A stretch of DNA of 34,556 nt, taken from assembly GCA_031272185.1 (NCBI GenBank), contig JAISUG010000033.1, forward strand, positions 1-34,556. Direction: 5' to 3'. Under the pieces are notes generated by a model. It did no database searches. It had not been told where the DNA came from and worked only from the letters and a program-made list of their open reading frames with translations. Source of the stretch: Lachnospiraceae bacterium. GTDB lineage: Bacteria > Bacillota > Clostridia > Lachnospirales > Lachnospiraceae. The translations under genes were made by a program, and so were the position numbers. This document shows positions 16,426-24,091 of the stretch, piece by piece; the first letter of the stretch is position 1, and each line of letters begins with the position of its first letter.

Positions 16426-18369
16426 TCAATATGCCCTTGCTTCACGCCGCCCTTCCATGACGCCCTCCAGTGCTTCCATCACCGCTTCCTTGCTCGAAGT
16501 GGATGCCAACCCCACGTTCCACCAGGACTCGTACCCGTCGGTCATGGTCTTGGGCAATATCTTCAGGTCGAACAGGCATGTCCTCTCCTGTCCCTTCGCA
16601 TCCGAAAGCGCAGCGGCAAGCTCATCGGGCGTCCGGCATGTGTAGGTCTTCAGCCCGTACCCCTCTCCCACTTTCGCGTAGTCCACCACGATGAGGTCCC
16701 CGGTGGGCTTGCTGCCGTCCGTGTAGCGGAACTCAGTGGCCAGGGAACCTATGCCGTGGTTCATCTCCAGGTTGTTGATGCAGCCGAAACCGCAGTTGTC
16801 GAACACCAGGATGTTTACCTTTTGCTTCTCCTGCACCGTGGTCATGATCTCGGAATGCAGCATCAGGAACCCCGCATCCCCCACCACTGCGTAGACTTCC
16901 CCATCCGGGTCCGCCAGTTTCACCCCCAGCGCCGCGGCGATCTCGTACCCCATACAGGAAAACCCGTACTCCACATGGTATGCGCCCCGCCGGTCGGTCT
17001 GCCACATCCGCTGCAGGTCCGAAGGCAGCGACCCCCCCGCCGTGATGATGATGTCGTCTGTCCCCATGAACCTCCGCAGCACCCCCAGCGCGCCGGTCTG
17101 GGTCAGTTTCCCCCCGGTGGCCTTGACGAACTCCGGTATCGTGCGTTCGTCCCGCGCGGTGCAGATGGGGACGAACCCTTCTTCCGTGTAGGCTGCGTGG
17201 GACAAAAACTCCATCTCTTGGTCCCATGCGGCCTTGGCCTTTCGTATCTCACCGCCATACCCGGACCGGTACCCGCGCCCCCGCAGGATGTCCGTCAGCG
17301 CCGCAAGGGTGGCCCTTGCGTCGCCCACCGCTTTCACCGCATCCATCTTGTAGGCGTGGAAGCGGTTGTTGTTGATGGACACGAACCGCACCCCAGGGTT
17401 TTGGAACAGCCGCTTGGAACAGGTGGTGAAATCGCTAAGGCGCGTGCCCACGGCGATGATGAGGTCCGCATCCTTCGCCAGGTGGTTGGATGCATAGGTG
17501 CCTGTCACCCCGATGCCCCCGCAGCAGTATGGATGGCTGGATTTGCAGGCGCTCTTCCCGGACTGGGTCTCGCCGAAAGGAACCCCGAACTCGCTGCAGA
17601 AAGCCTCCACGGCCTCTCCCGCCAGTGAGTAGCGCACGCCGCCGCCCACGATGAGGAATGGCCTTTTTGATTTCATGACCAGTCCGGCCATATCCTCCAG
17701 TTCCTCCGCCACGGCCACAGGCCTGGTGATCCGATGGACCCGTTTCCGGAAAAAATACTCCGGGAAATCGAATGACTCGCCCTCTGTGTCCTGGCAGAGG
17801 CTGATGCAGCATGCCCCGGTGTCCGCCGGGTCGGTGAGCACCCGCATGGCGTTCACCAGTGCGGTCATCACCATCTCCGGCCGCGTGACCCTGTCCCAAT
17901 ACTTGCACACCGGCTTGAAGGCGTCGTTGGTGGACACCGCAAGGCTGGAAGATACTTCCAGCTGTTGCAGCACCGGGTCCGGCTGCCTGGATGCGAATGT
18001 GTCCGCCGGGAACACCAAAAGCGGCAGGTTGTTCACCGTGGCCGTGGCGCAGGCCGTCACCATGTTCGCCGCACCCGGCCCTATGGACGAGGCGCAAGGG
18101 ATGATCTTCTTGCGGTCATGCTGCTTCGCATAGGCGATGGCCACATGGCACATACCCTGCTCATTCCTGCCCTGCATGACCTTGAGCCCCCCGGGGGCGG
18201 TGTCCAGGGCCTCCCCAAGCCCCACCGCGATGCCATGCCCGAACAGGGTGAAGAACCGCTCCACGAACTTGGTCTCTTCGCCGTCCATGGACACATACTG
18301 GTTGTCCAGAAATTTCACGATGGCCTGCGCCACCGTCATACGGGTCGATTTGCTTGCGTGTTCCCCCAT
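16426..18369 (-). CDS. iolD: 3D-(3,5/4)-trihydroxycyclohexane-1,2-dione hydrolase (ThDP enzyme)
   Basis: It opens the inositol ring, turning the dione into 5-deoxy-D-glucuronate with thiamine diphosphate. It has the ThDP-enzyme layout: an N-terminal Pyr domain with the catalytic Glu in QGRNEQGMCHVAIAYAK (about 68), IIPCASSIGPGAANMVT, a central FAD-like domain, and a C-terminal PP domain with EYGFSCMGYEIAAALG and the Mg/ThDP motif GDAGFLMLHSE...DNCGFGCINN. The usual GDG reads GDA here. Length (647) is typical and no insertion is seen. The start has AGGAGGTG 6 bases upstream. It follows iolE with 128 bp between them. The 167-bp gap down to the transaldolase holds nothing I recognise. Confidence 0.95.
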   Translation of the reverse strand: MGEHASKSTRMTVAQAIVKFLDNQYVSMDGEETKFVERFFTLFGHGIAVGLGEALDTAPGGLKVMQGRNEQGMCHVAIAYAKQHDRKKIIPCASSIGPGAANMVTACATATVNNLPLLVFPADTFASRQPDPVLQQLEVSSSLAVSTNDAFKPVCKYWDRVTRPEMVMTALVNAMRVLTDPADTGACCISLCQDTEGESFDFPEYFFRKRVHRITRPVAVAEELEDMAGLVMKSKRPFLIVGGGVRYSLAGEAVEAFCSEFGVPFGETQSGKSACKSSHPYCCGGIGVTGTYASNHLAKDADLIIAVGTRLSDFTTCSKRLFQNPGVRFVSINNNRFHAYKMDAVKAVGDARATLAALTDILRGRGYRSGYGGEIRKAKAAWDQEMEFLSHAAYTEEGFVPICTARDERTIPEFVKATGGKLTQTGALGVLRRFMGTDDIIITAGGSLPSDLQRMWQTDRRGAYHVEYGFSCMGYEIAAALGVKLADPDGEVYAVVGDAGFLMLHSEIMTTVQEKQKVNILVFDNCGFGCINNLEMNHGIGSLATEFRYTDGSKPTGDLIVVDYAKVGEGYGLKTYTCRTPDELAAALSDAKGQERTCLFDLKILPKTMTDGYESWWNVGLASTSSKEAVMEALEGVMEGRREARAY

Positions 18370-18497
18370 ATACCACCTCCTACAACTGTCACTGTGTATC
18401 CGGCGATACCCTGCCGGCCCACCCCCTTGGACCCGAACGTGTCACCGGCGCCACCTTACGGCCCATGGGAGGCGCCGCCAACCGACCTCCGGGCGCC

Positions 18498-19541
18498 CTA
18501 CAGCCCTGTCGTCCGCGCGATGTACTTGCGTGCCTTGATGGCGTATTCCAGCGGGTTTGCCAGGGCGGGGTCTTGTTCCGCCTCCACCAGGAGGTACCCC
18601 TCGTATCCGTTCTTTTCCAGCACGTCGAAAACCGGCGCGAAGTCGATGCTCCCGTCGCCGGGTACGGTGAATGTCCCCAACCGCACCCCGGCCAGGAAGC
18701 TCAAGCCCTCATCCTTTACCCTCTGCACTACGCCGGGGCGGATGTCTTTCAGGTGCACGTGCCGGATGCGCCCGACGAACGCCTTGGCCATCGCCAGGGG
18801 GTCTTCCCCGCAGTATGCGAAATGCCCGGTGTCGTAGAGCAGCGAAAACACCCCGGGGTCCGTGCCATCCAGCAGCCGCCTGGTCTCCTCGCCGCTCTGC
18901 ACCACCGTCCCCATGTGGTGATGGTATGTCAATGTGATGCCGTAGTCCTCTTTGGCGATCTTCCCCAGTGCATTGAACCCGTTGCACAGCGTCTCCCACT
19001 CGCCGTCGTCCATGATATGCCTGCCGGGTGCGCCAGTGCCGGCGTTCCCGGTGCCAGCGTCCCCTGCGCCAGAGCCGTCCGCCCCGCCGCCGCGCCCCGC
19101 ACCCAATGCGCCTGCATCGCCGCCCGAAACCGACGGGTTGGGTTTGGCGCCATCGCTTGCATCACCCTCCGAGAATATCGGCACGTCCTGCTTGCCCTGT
19201 ATGCTGTAGCTCTGCTCCGATGCGCCTATGATCTTCGCCCCAACCGCCTTCAAAAAGGCGCACTGTGCCCGAAACTCCCTCTCCACTTCCCCGAAGGGCT
19301 TCGTGAGCAGGAAAGAGGAAAACCACTGGTTGCAGATCTCCATCCCCCGCAAATCAAGAGCCTTTTTCAGCACTGCCGGGTCTTTCGGGTACTTGTTGCC
19401 CACCTCGCTCCCCCCAAACCCCGCCAGCGCCATCTCGCTGACGCACTGCTCGAAGGTGTTACCACCCCCCAGGTCCGGCATGTCGTCGTTGGTCCACCCT
19501 ATGGGGGCGATGCCCAGCTTTACTTTGGTTTTATCGAACAT
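18498..19541 (-). CDS. iolE: Inosose dehydratase with low-complexity insertion
   Basis: It dehydrates 2-keto-myo-inositol to the trihydroxycyclohexane dione. It is an AP-endonuclease-2-like TIM barrel: LGIAPIGWTNDDMPDLGG at the N-terminus, GSEVGNKYP, LTYHHHMGTVVQ (metal His), LYDTGHFAYCGEDPLAM, HVHLKDIRPGV and the C-terminal YLLVEAEQDPA. A Gly/Ala/Asp-rich stretch of about 48 residues (about 124-172) separates QDVPIFSEG from HIMDDGEW, making the protein 347 rather than about 300 residues. The start at 19541 (MFDKTK) is set by GGAGGGAGGAAG just upstream; a longer frame exists but its first 25 residues look non-coding. Confidence 0.94.
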   Translation of the reverse strand: MFDKTKVKLGIAPIGWTNDDMPDLGGGNTFEQCVSEMALAGFGGSEVGNKYPKDPAVLKKALDLRGMEICNQWFSSFLLTKPFGEVEREFRAQCAFLKAVGAKIIGASEQSYSIQGKQDVPIFSEGDASDGAKPNPSVSGGDAGALGAGRGGGADGSGAGDAGTGNAGTGAPGRHIMDDGEWETLCNGFNALGKIAKEDYGITLTYHHHMGTVVQSGEETRRLLDGTDPGVFSLLYDTGHFAYCGEDPLAMAKAFVGRIRHVHLKDIRPGVVQRVKDEGLSFLAGVRLGTFTVPGDGSIDFAPVFDVLEKNGYEGYLLVEAEQDPALANPLEYAIKARKYIARTTGL

Positions 19542-19616
19542 ACTTCCTCCCTCCGCAGGTCGCAACCCTTTGCCTTTCAAGGATACGAACAACCCTTGGT
19601 TCCCCCGCGCAATCAC

Positions 19617-21131
19617 TTAGATGGTCCCATCCCAGGTGGACGTCTTCGTGGACTTCGCCTCTTCCTCGTCGAACCAGTGGGATGTGACCACTTTCGTCTC
19701 GGTGAAGAACCTGTACCCGTCCTTGCCCAGGCAGTGCAGGTCCCCGAAAAACGAATTCTTATGGCCGGAAAACGGGAACACGCCCACCGGCACGGGGATG
19801 CCCACGTTCACGCCGACCATGCCTCCGTCCGTCCTGCGGGCGAACTCCCTGGCGTAGTAGCCGCTCTGGGTGTAGATGACGGAGCCATTGGCAAATGGGT
19901 TCGCATTCATCGCCGCGATGCCTTCCTCAAAGTCCCTCACCCGCTTGACGCAGAGCACCGGGCCGAACACCTCCTGCTGCCCCACGGTCATATCCCCGGT
20001 CACGTGGTCCAGGATGGTGGGCCCGATGTAGAACCCACCCTCATATCCTTTCACCACGATGTCGCGCCCATCCAGCACCACCCGGGCGCCTTCGTCGATG
20101 CCTTTTTGGATCCAGTCCGTCACGAACTTCTTGTGCCCGGCGTTGATGACCGGGCCCAGCCGGGTCGCCTTGTCATAGGCGGGCCCCACCAAAAGCCCTG
20201 ACGCCAGTTCCTTGATCTTTGCCACCAATGCGTCGGCGATGCCTTCCTGCACCACGATGACGGGCAGGGCCATGCACCGTTCCCCCGCACAGCCGAACGC
20301 CGAGTTGATGATGCCCGCCGCCGTACGATCCAGCGCCGCGTCGTCCAGCACCAACGCATGGTTTTTCGCCTCGCAGAGGGCCTGCACCCGCTTGCCGTGG
20401 CCCGCCGCAGTCTGGTAGACATGGCGCCCCGTGGATGTGGAACCCACGAAAGATACCCCCTTGATGTCCGGGTGGCTTAAGAAAATCTGGGATTCCTCAC
20501 GGGAACAGGTGACGATGTTGATCACTCCGCCCGGCAGCCCCGCTTCCTTATATAACTGCGCGAAGCGCATGGCGCTCTGGGGTACGAAGGTCGCGGCCTT
20601 GATGACTATGGTGTTCCCGCATGCGATACAGATGGGCGTCATCCACCCCATGGGAATCATGGCGGGGAAGTTGAATGGGACGATGCCCGCAAACACCCCC
20701 AGCGGCTCACGGTACAGCACCGTGTCATAACCCGAGGATGCGTCCATCAGGCTCTCACCCATGATAAGGGACGGTGCGGACAGCGCCTGCTCGGTGCCTT
20801 CCTTTGCTTTCAGCACGTCGCCCATGGCCTCTTCCCAGCATTTGCCATTTTCCTTGGCCACCAGCATGGTCAGCTCGTCCATGTGCTCGTTGATCAGCTC
20901 GCGCAGCCTGTAAAGCACCTGCACCCGCTTCATCACCGGCGTCGCAGCCCATGCCGGGAACGCCGCTTTCGCCGCGGCGATGGCAGCCTCCACCTCGTCC
21001 TTGGTGCAGCAGGGCACCTTGGCGATGACTTCCCCTGTGCTGGGGTCGTAGGCGTCCGTGTACTTCCCTGTCTTTGATGGCACGAACTCCCCGCCTATGA
21101 ATGGCTGGATCACCTTAACCTCTGTCGCCAT
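19617..21131 (-). CDS. iolA: (Methyl)malonate-semialdehyde dehydrogenase, CoA-acylating
   Basis: It oxidises malonate semialdehyde to acetyl-CoA with NAD+ and CoA, the last step of inositol breakdown. It is a 504-residue aldehyde dehydrogenase: FNFPAMIPMGWMTPIC, the nucleotide-binding GVSFVGSTSTGRHVY, and the catalytic Cys in AFGCAGERCMALPV (about 285), a family signature of MMSDH. The start has GGAGG 8 bases upstream. It is the first gene of the operon, with a promoter at 21264-21292 and a LacI-type operator in its leader; a degenerate palindromic element lies just before the ribosome binding site. No insertion is seen. Its presence implies that malonate semialdehyde is formed. Confidence 0.94.
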   Translation of the reverse strand: MATEVKVIQPFIGGEFVPSKTGKYTDAYDPSTGEVIAKVPCCTKDEVEAAIAAAKAAFPAWAATPVMKRVQVLYRLRELINEHMDELTMLVAKENGKCWEEAMGDVLKAKEGTEQALSAPSLIMGESLMDASSGYDTVLYREPLGVFAGIVPFNFPAMIPMGWMTPICIACGNTIVIKAATFVPQSAMRFAQLYKEAGLPGGVINIVTCSREESQIFLSHPDIKGVSFVGSTSTGRHVYQTAAGHGKRVQALCEAKNHALVLDDAALDRTAAGIINSAFGCAGERCMALPVIVVQEGIADALVAKIKELASGLLVGPAYDKATRLGPVINAGHKKFVTDWIQKGIDEGARVVLDGRDIVVKGYEGGFYIGPTILDHVTGDMTVGQQEVFGPVLCVKRVRDFEEGIAAMNANPFANGSVIYTQSGYYAREFARRTDGGMVGVNVGIPVPVGVFPFSGHKNSFFGDLHCLGKDGYRFFTETKVVTSHWFDEEEAKSTKTSTWDGTI

Positions 21132-21156
21132 GACAATACCTCCTCTCTGGTGCTAA

Positions 21157-21207
21157 CCCCCCTCCAACAAAGCAATGTGTGTCAGACTTCGATAAATCGG
21201 TGGGGCA
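21157..21207 (-). mobile_element. Possible degenerate copy F of the dispersed palindromic element
   Basis: CCCCCTCCAACAAAGCAATG matches the inverted right end (ACCGACTAAACAATG) with substitutions, and ATAAATCGGTGGGGC matches the opposite end, but the central core is deleted. It lies about 26 bp upstream of the iolA start. The match is partial. Confidence 0.4.
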
Positions 21208-21236
21208 CATGCTTGGCACAAACAATTCCTCTGCTA

Positions 21237-21250
21237 CTCAAACGTTCTCA
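21237..21250. promoter_or_regulatory. LacI-type operator O1
   Basis: CTCAAACGTTCTCA is a near-palindrome centred on AACGTT, about 10-20 bases downstream of the expected iolA transcription start, so binding here should block the operon. Two similar sites lie at 21364 and 21439. Confidence 0.6.
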
Positions 21251-21263
21251 CTTATTTATATCC

Positions 21264-21292
21264 ATTATAGCACCTCTTGCAAAAAAATGAAA
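21264..21292 (-). promoter_or_regulatory. Extended -10 promoter of the inositol operon
   Basis: On the minus strand TGCTATAAT (perfect TATAAT with a TGn extension, -10 at 21264-21269) has only a weak -35 (TTTCAT, 21287-21292). Transcription would start near 21257, giving a leader of about 125 bases. Confidence 0.65.
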
Positions 21293-21363
21293 GAGAAAAT
21301 TTTAAAATATTTCTTGATAATACAATGTTTTCCACCAACAACCCATTTCACGTGGTGCACCAG

Positions 21364-21373
21364 CAAACGTTTG
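21364..21373. promoter_or_regulatory. LacI-type operator O2
   Basis: CAAACGTTTG is a perfect 10-bp palindrome. It lies about 100 bp upstream of the iolA start of transcription and about 35 bp upstream of the -35 of the regulator gene. Confidence 0.6.
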
Positions 21374-21404
21374 AGCATTTTTTCAGATTTCATGCTTATT
21401 TCAC

Positions 21405-21433
21405 TTGACTTTGACTGTGTAAGATGTTAGAAT
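21405..21433 (+). promoter_or_regulatory. Putative promoter of the LacI-type regulator
   Basis: TTGACT (21405-21410) and TAGAAT (21428-21433) are 17 bp apart. Operator O3 overlaps the expected transcription start, which suggests autoregulation. The leader to the ATG is about 380 bases and contains element C and a degenerate TTTGGCCC-type repeat (21468-21545). Confidence 0.6.
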
Positions 21434-21438
21434 TTACA

Positions 21439-21448
21439 CAAACGTTTT
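21439..21448. promoter_or_regulatory. LacI-type operator O3
   Basis: CAAACGTTTT shares the AAACGTTT core with O2 and sits at the expected transcription start of the regulator gene. A CcpA cre site is an alternative reading of the same motif (TGAAAACGTT on the minus strand). Confidence 0.55.
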
Positions 21449-21590
21449 CACTGATTGGCCCACAGGTTTGGCCCGGCGCCGCATTCGGTCCATCACTGCA
21501 TTTGGCCCAACGCCATGTTTGAACCTGCGCCGTATTTGGCCCCTGGGGCGGCCACAAGAGACAAAGGTCACGCACAAGCTTTTCACGACT

Positions 21591-21666
21591 ATTGCCCAGC
21601 CGACTAAACCTTGCTGCAAGTTGAGGCTAATGTCGCGCGGGCACTGTTTAGTCGGTGGGGACATAG
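21591..21666 (+). mobile_element. Dispersed palindromic element, copy C
   Basis: This 76-bp copy runs from TATTGCCCAGCCGACTAAAC to GTTTAGTCGGTGGGGACATA, with core CTTGCTGCAAGTTGAGGC and TAATGTCG. It lies in the leader of the LacI-type regulator gene and has the same orientation. Confidence 0.88.
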
Positions 21667-21821
21667 CATCGTCTCGGAACTGTTTCGTCGGCGTCATCCA
21701 TCAAACCGCACGCACCGGCCGATGCACATTGTCGGCATGTGACCATGCCCATTTATCGCCGGTTTTCGTCCCCATGACCAGGCCCATGTGCGTGCCACCG
21801 ACCACAGCAAGGAGAGATTCC

Positions 21822-22817
21822 ATGAAGTCATCTGACAGCGTCACCATAAAAGACATTGCGAAAAAGGCCGGCATTTCCTACTCCTCGGTTTCCCGCGCAC
21901 TGGCCGGGGCAAAGGGCGTCAGCAAGGAAAAGCGCGCCAAGATCATGCGGGTGGCGGATGAGTGCGGCTACCGCCCGAACATGCTCGCCAGGGGCCTTGT
22001 GAAGCGCCAGACGAAAACCATCGGCCTGGTGCTGCCCGACCTGACGAACCCATTTTTCTCGGAGCTGGCACAGATCATCTTCGACGAGGCACGCTCCCAC
22101 GGGTACAACATCATCCTCGATGTCACCGGGCGGGACTTCGAGCAGGAGAAAAACTGCCTTTCCCTCCTGCTGTCAAGCCAGGTGGACGGCGTGATCCTCA
22201 AGAGCTATAAGCCACACTTCGGCGTGGAATCTGCGTCTGTACCGGTGATCATGCTGGAAAAGGCCGACTCCCCCAACTTTAGCTACGTGGACGTCAGCGA
22301 CGAGTCCGGCGGGGCGAAAGCGGCGAACTACCTGCTTGACAGAGGCTACCGCCATCCTGTCATCCTGGGGGGGAAGACTACGAGTGTTTCCCACCGGCTC
22401 CGCATCGAGGGCTTCCAGCGCGCTTGGGCGCAGGCCGGATATCCCGGCAGCGACATCACCGTGGAGTTTGGGGATTTCACATTGGAGAGCGGGCAGGAGG
22501 GGACCGCAGGGTTGCTGCGTCGGAAACTCCGCTTCGACTGCATTTTCTGTGCCAATGACATCGTGGCGCTGGGTGCGTTGCAGGCCTTGGGGGAAAAGGA
22601 CCTGAGGGTGCCGGAGGACGTGGGCGTTTTCGGGTTCGACGACATCACATACGCCCGCCTCCCGCAGATACAGCTCACCACCATCCGCCAGCCCCTGCAG
22701 GAGATGGGGGAGCTCGCCGTGTCCATGCTGATACGCCAGATCGAGAAGGGCGTCCCCGCCTCGCCTGTCCGGGTGTCCCTGGACCCGGAACTCGTAGTGC
22801 GCAAGACCTGCAAGTGA
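21822..22817 (+). CDS. LacI/GalR-family transcriptional regulator, probably of the inositol operon
   Basis: A 331-residue repressor: helix-turn-helix VTIKDIAKKAGISYSSVSRA (about 7-26), hinge helix YRPNMLARGLVKRQT (about 48-62), then a periplasmic-binding-like effector domain (TIGLVLPDLTNPFFSELA... CANDIVALGALQAL...VFGFDDITYARL...TTIRQPLQEMGELA). Length is typical. The start at 21822 has AAGGAG 7 bases upstream. The gene diverges from iolA and the shared region has three matching operators, so it probably represses the operon and itself until inositol or a derivative binds. That effector is inferred. No T-rich terminator follows; a hairpin at about 22845-22875 lacks a T run. Confidence 0.92.
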   Translation: MKSSDSVTIKDIAKKAGISYSSVSRALAGAKGVSKEKRAKIMRVADECGYRPNMLARGLVKRQTKTIGLVLPDLTNPFFSELAQIIFDEARSHGYNIILDVTGRDFEQEKNCLSLLLSSQVDGVILKSYKPHFGVESASVPVIMLEKADSPNFSYVDVSDESGGAKAANYLLDRGYRHPVILGGKTTSVSHRLRIEGFQRAWAQAGYPGSDITVEFGDFTLESGQEGTAGLLRRKLRFDCIFCANDIVALGALQALGEKDLRVPEDVGVFGFDDITYARLPQIQLTTIRQPLQEMGELAVSMLIRQIEKGVPASPVRVSLDPELVVRKTCK

Positions 22818-22958
22818 CACCGTCACCCACACGTTTTGCCATACGCCGGGAGACAGCCCTTTGCTGTCCCGGCCACAACCGGCGATCCTCCCCGTCACAC
22901 GCCGTTTTTGCCATCCGCCGGCGAAGGGGGAACTGCGAAAGGGGAACTGCGAAAGAAA

Positions 22959-23099
22959 ATGGTGTACCCGCCCATCCCCCTGTACCTGACGGAAGCGCTG
23001 GGTGCGACGCCGGTGCTGGTGGGCGTCATCGAGGGCATAGCGGAGAGCCTGGCCAGCCTGCTGAAAGTGTTCAGCGGGTATGTGTCAGACCGCTTCCTT
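22959..23099 (+). pseudogene. N-terminal remnant of an MFS transporter
   Basis: Read from ATG 22959, about 47 codons give MVYPPIPLYLTEALGATPV, then GVIEGIAESLASLLKVFSGY and VSDRF. This is the first transmembrane region and the start of the SDR/loop motif A of a known MFS subfamily (usually about 400 residues). The similarity stops at VSDRF, exactly where the palindromic element D begins, and no continuation is found downstream. No ribosome binding site precedes it. The flanking 22818-22958 holds a doubled GGGGAACTGCGAAA and nothing else recognised. Confidence 0.7.
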
Positions 23100-23171
23100 G
23101 CTCCGCCGACTAAACCTTGCGCTAAAGTAGAGACGAATGTCGCATGCACATTGTTTGGTTGGTGGGGCATA
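23096..23171 (+). mobile_element. Dispersed palindromic element, copy D
   Basis: This 76-bp copy has left end GCTCCGCCGACTAAAC, core CTTGCGCTAAAGTAGAGAC and GAATGTCG, and right end GTTTGGTTGGTGGGGC. The left end abuts the MFS remnant. The right end is about 18 bp from the HAD start codon and directly precedes its AAAGGAG ribosome binding site. Confidence 0.88.
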
Positions 23172-23189
23172 GTAAAGGAGAAACATTCA

Positions 23190-23960
23190 ATGTCAAAAAC
23201 ACCCATCAAAGCCGTCATCTTCGACATGGGCGGCACATTGGAAGACCTGATCATCACGGACGAGGGCATACTGCGCTGCGGCGAGCTCATGCTGGAATTC
23301 CTGGCAAAGCACGGCGTGCACACCGGACTTACCCCCGCAAAGCTCATGGAGGGCGTCATGGCCGGCCACCGCGCCTACGGCAAGTGGAGTTCCGAGACGC
23401 TGCTGGAGGCCCCGCCCCACGAGATGTGGGCCAGGTGGCAGGTGGGCGGGTTCTCCATCGACCCGGATTTGCTGCGGGTCATCGCCAATGACCTGACCGT
23501 GATCTGGGAGCTCAACTACTACAACCGGGTGATGCGCCCCGAAGCGCCGGCCATGCTGGAAGCTCTCAAGACACGAGGCTACAAGCTCGGCGTCCTTTCC
23601 AACACCGCCTGCCTTACCCAGATGTTCGACTCCATCAAGGACTATGGCATCGACCGGTATTTCGACTACATCACCCTCTCCAGCCTCATGGGGATGCGCA
23701 AACCAAACCCCCTGGTCTTCACCGTCACCGCGCGCAACATGGGCGTGGAGCCGTCCCAGTGCATCTATGTGGGGGACACCATCTACAATGACGTCCTTGG
23801 CCCGCGGCGTGCCGGCTACGCCAAAACCATCCGCATCGGCAGCCATCTGACGATGCATTCCGACGCCGCCGACGGCCTGGGAGAAAACGCCGAAGACGCC
23901 GACTTCGTGATAGGGGGGTTGCTGGAAATCCCCGGGATACTGGACGGGCTGGCCGGTTGA
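23190..23960 (+). CDS. HAD-superfamily hydrolase (subfamily IA-like)
   Basis: A 256-residue phosphatase-type protein. Motif I is FDMGGTL (nucleophile Asp present, but the usual second Asp of DxDGT is Gly, as in the DLGG/DLGN groups), motif II LGVLSNTACL, motif III the Lys of GMRKPNPLVF, and motif IV VGDTIYNDVLGPRRAG. An alpha-helical cap lies between motifs I and II. The start has AAAGGAG 9 bases upstream. It should hydrolyse a small phosphorylated metabolite; the substrate is unknown. It lies downstream of the LacI-type regulator and the MFS remnant and may be reached by read-through, as no promoter of its own is seen. A bidirectional terminator follows. Confidence 0.88.
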   Translation: MSKTPIKAVIFDMGGTLEDLIITDEGILRCGELMLEFLAKHGVHTGLTPAKLMEGVMAGHRAYGKWSSETLLEAPPHEMWARWQVGGFSIDPDLLRVIANDLTVIWELNYYNRVMRPEAPAMLEALKTRGYKLGVLSNTACLTQMFDSIKDYGIDRYFDYITLSSLMGMRKPNPLVFTVTARNMGVEPSQCIYVGDTIYNDVLGPRRAGYAKTIRIGSHLTMHSDAADGLGENAEDADFVIGGLLEIPGILDGLAG

Positions 23961-23997
23961 TTGCATACCGGCTTGGACCGCACTTGATAACCCCTAC

Positions 23998-24034
23998 AAA
24001 AAGACACATCGGGTTTCCCCGGTGTGTCTTTTTT
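23998..24034. terminator. Bidirectional rho-independent terminator
   Basis: AAAAAGACACATCGGG pairs with CCCGGTGTGTCTTTTTT across a short T loop (one mismatch). A-rich and T-rich flanks allow it to end both the HAD gene (plus) and the metallophosphoesterase gene (minus, stop at 24092). Confidence 0.9.
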
Positions 24035-24091
24035 ATCTCATGTACCTTGATGCCTTGGCTTTCGGTGACGAAGCCACGAAAACGCTTCTTG

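Noticed and set aside
22845-22875. Hairpin after the LacI-type gene considered as a terminator
   Set aside because: The stem is bulged and no T run follows, so read-through to the HAD gene remains likely.
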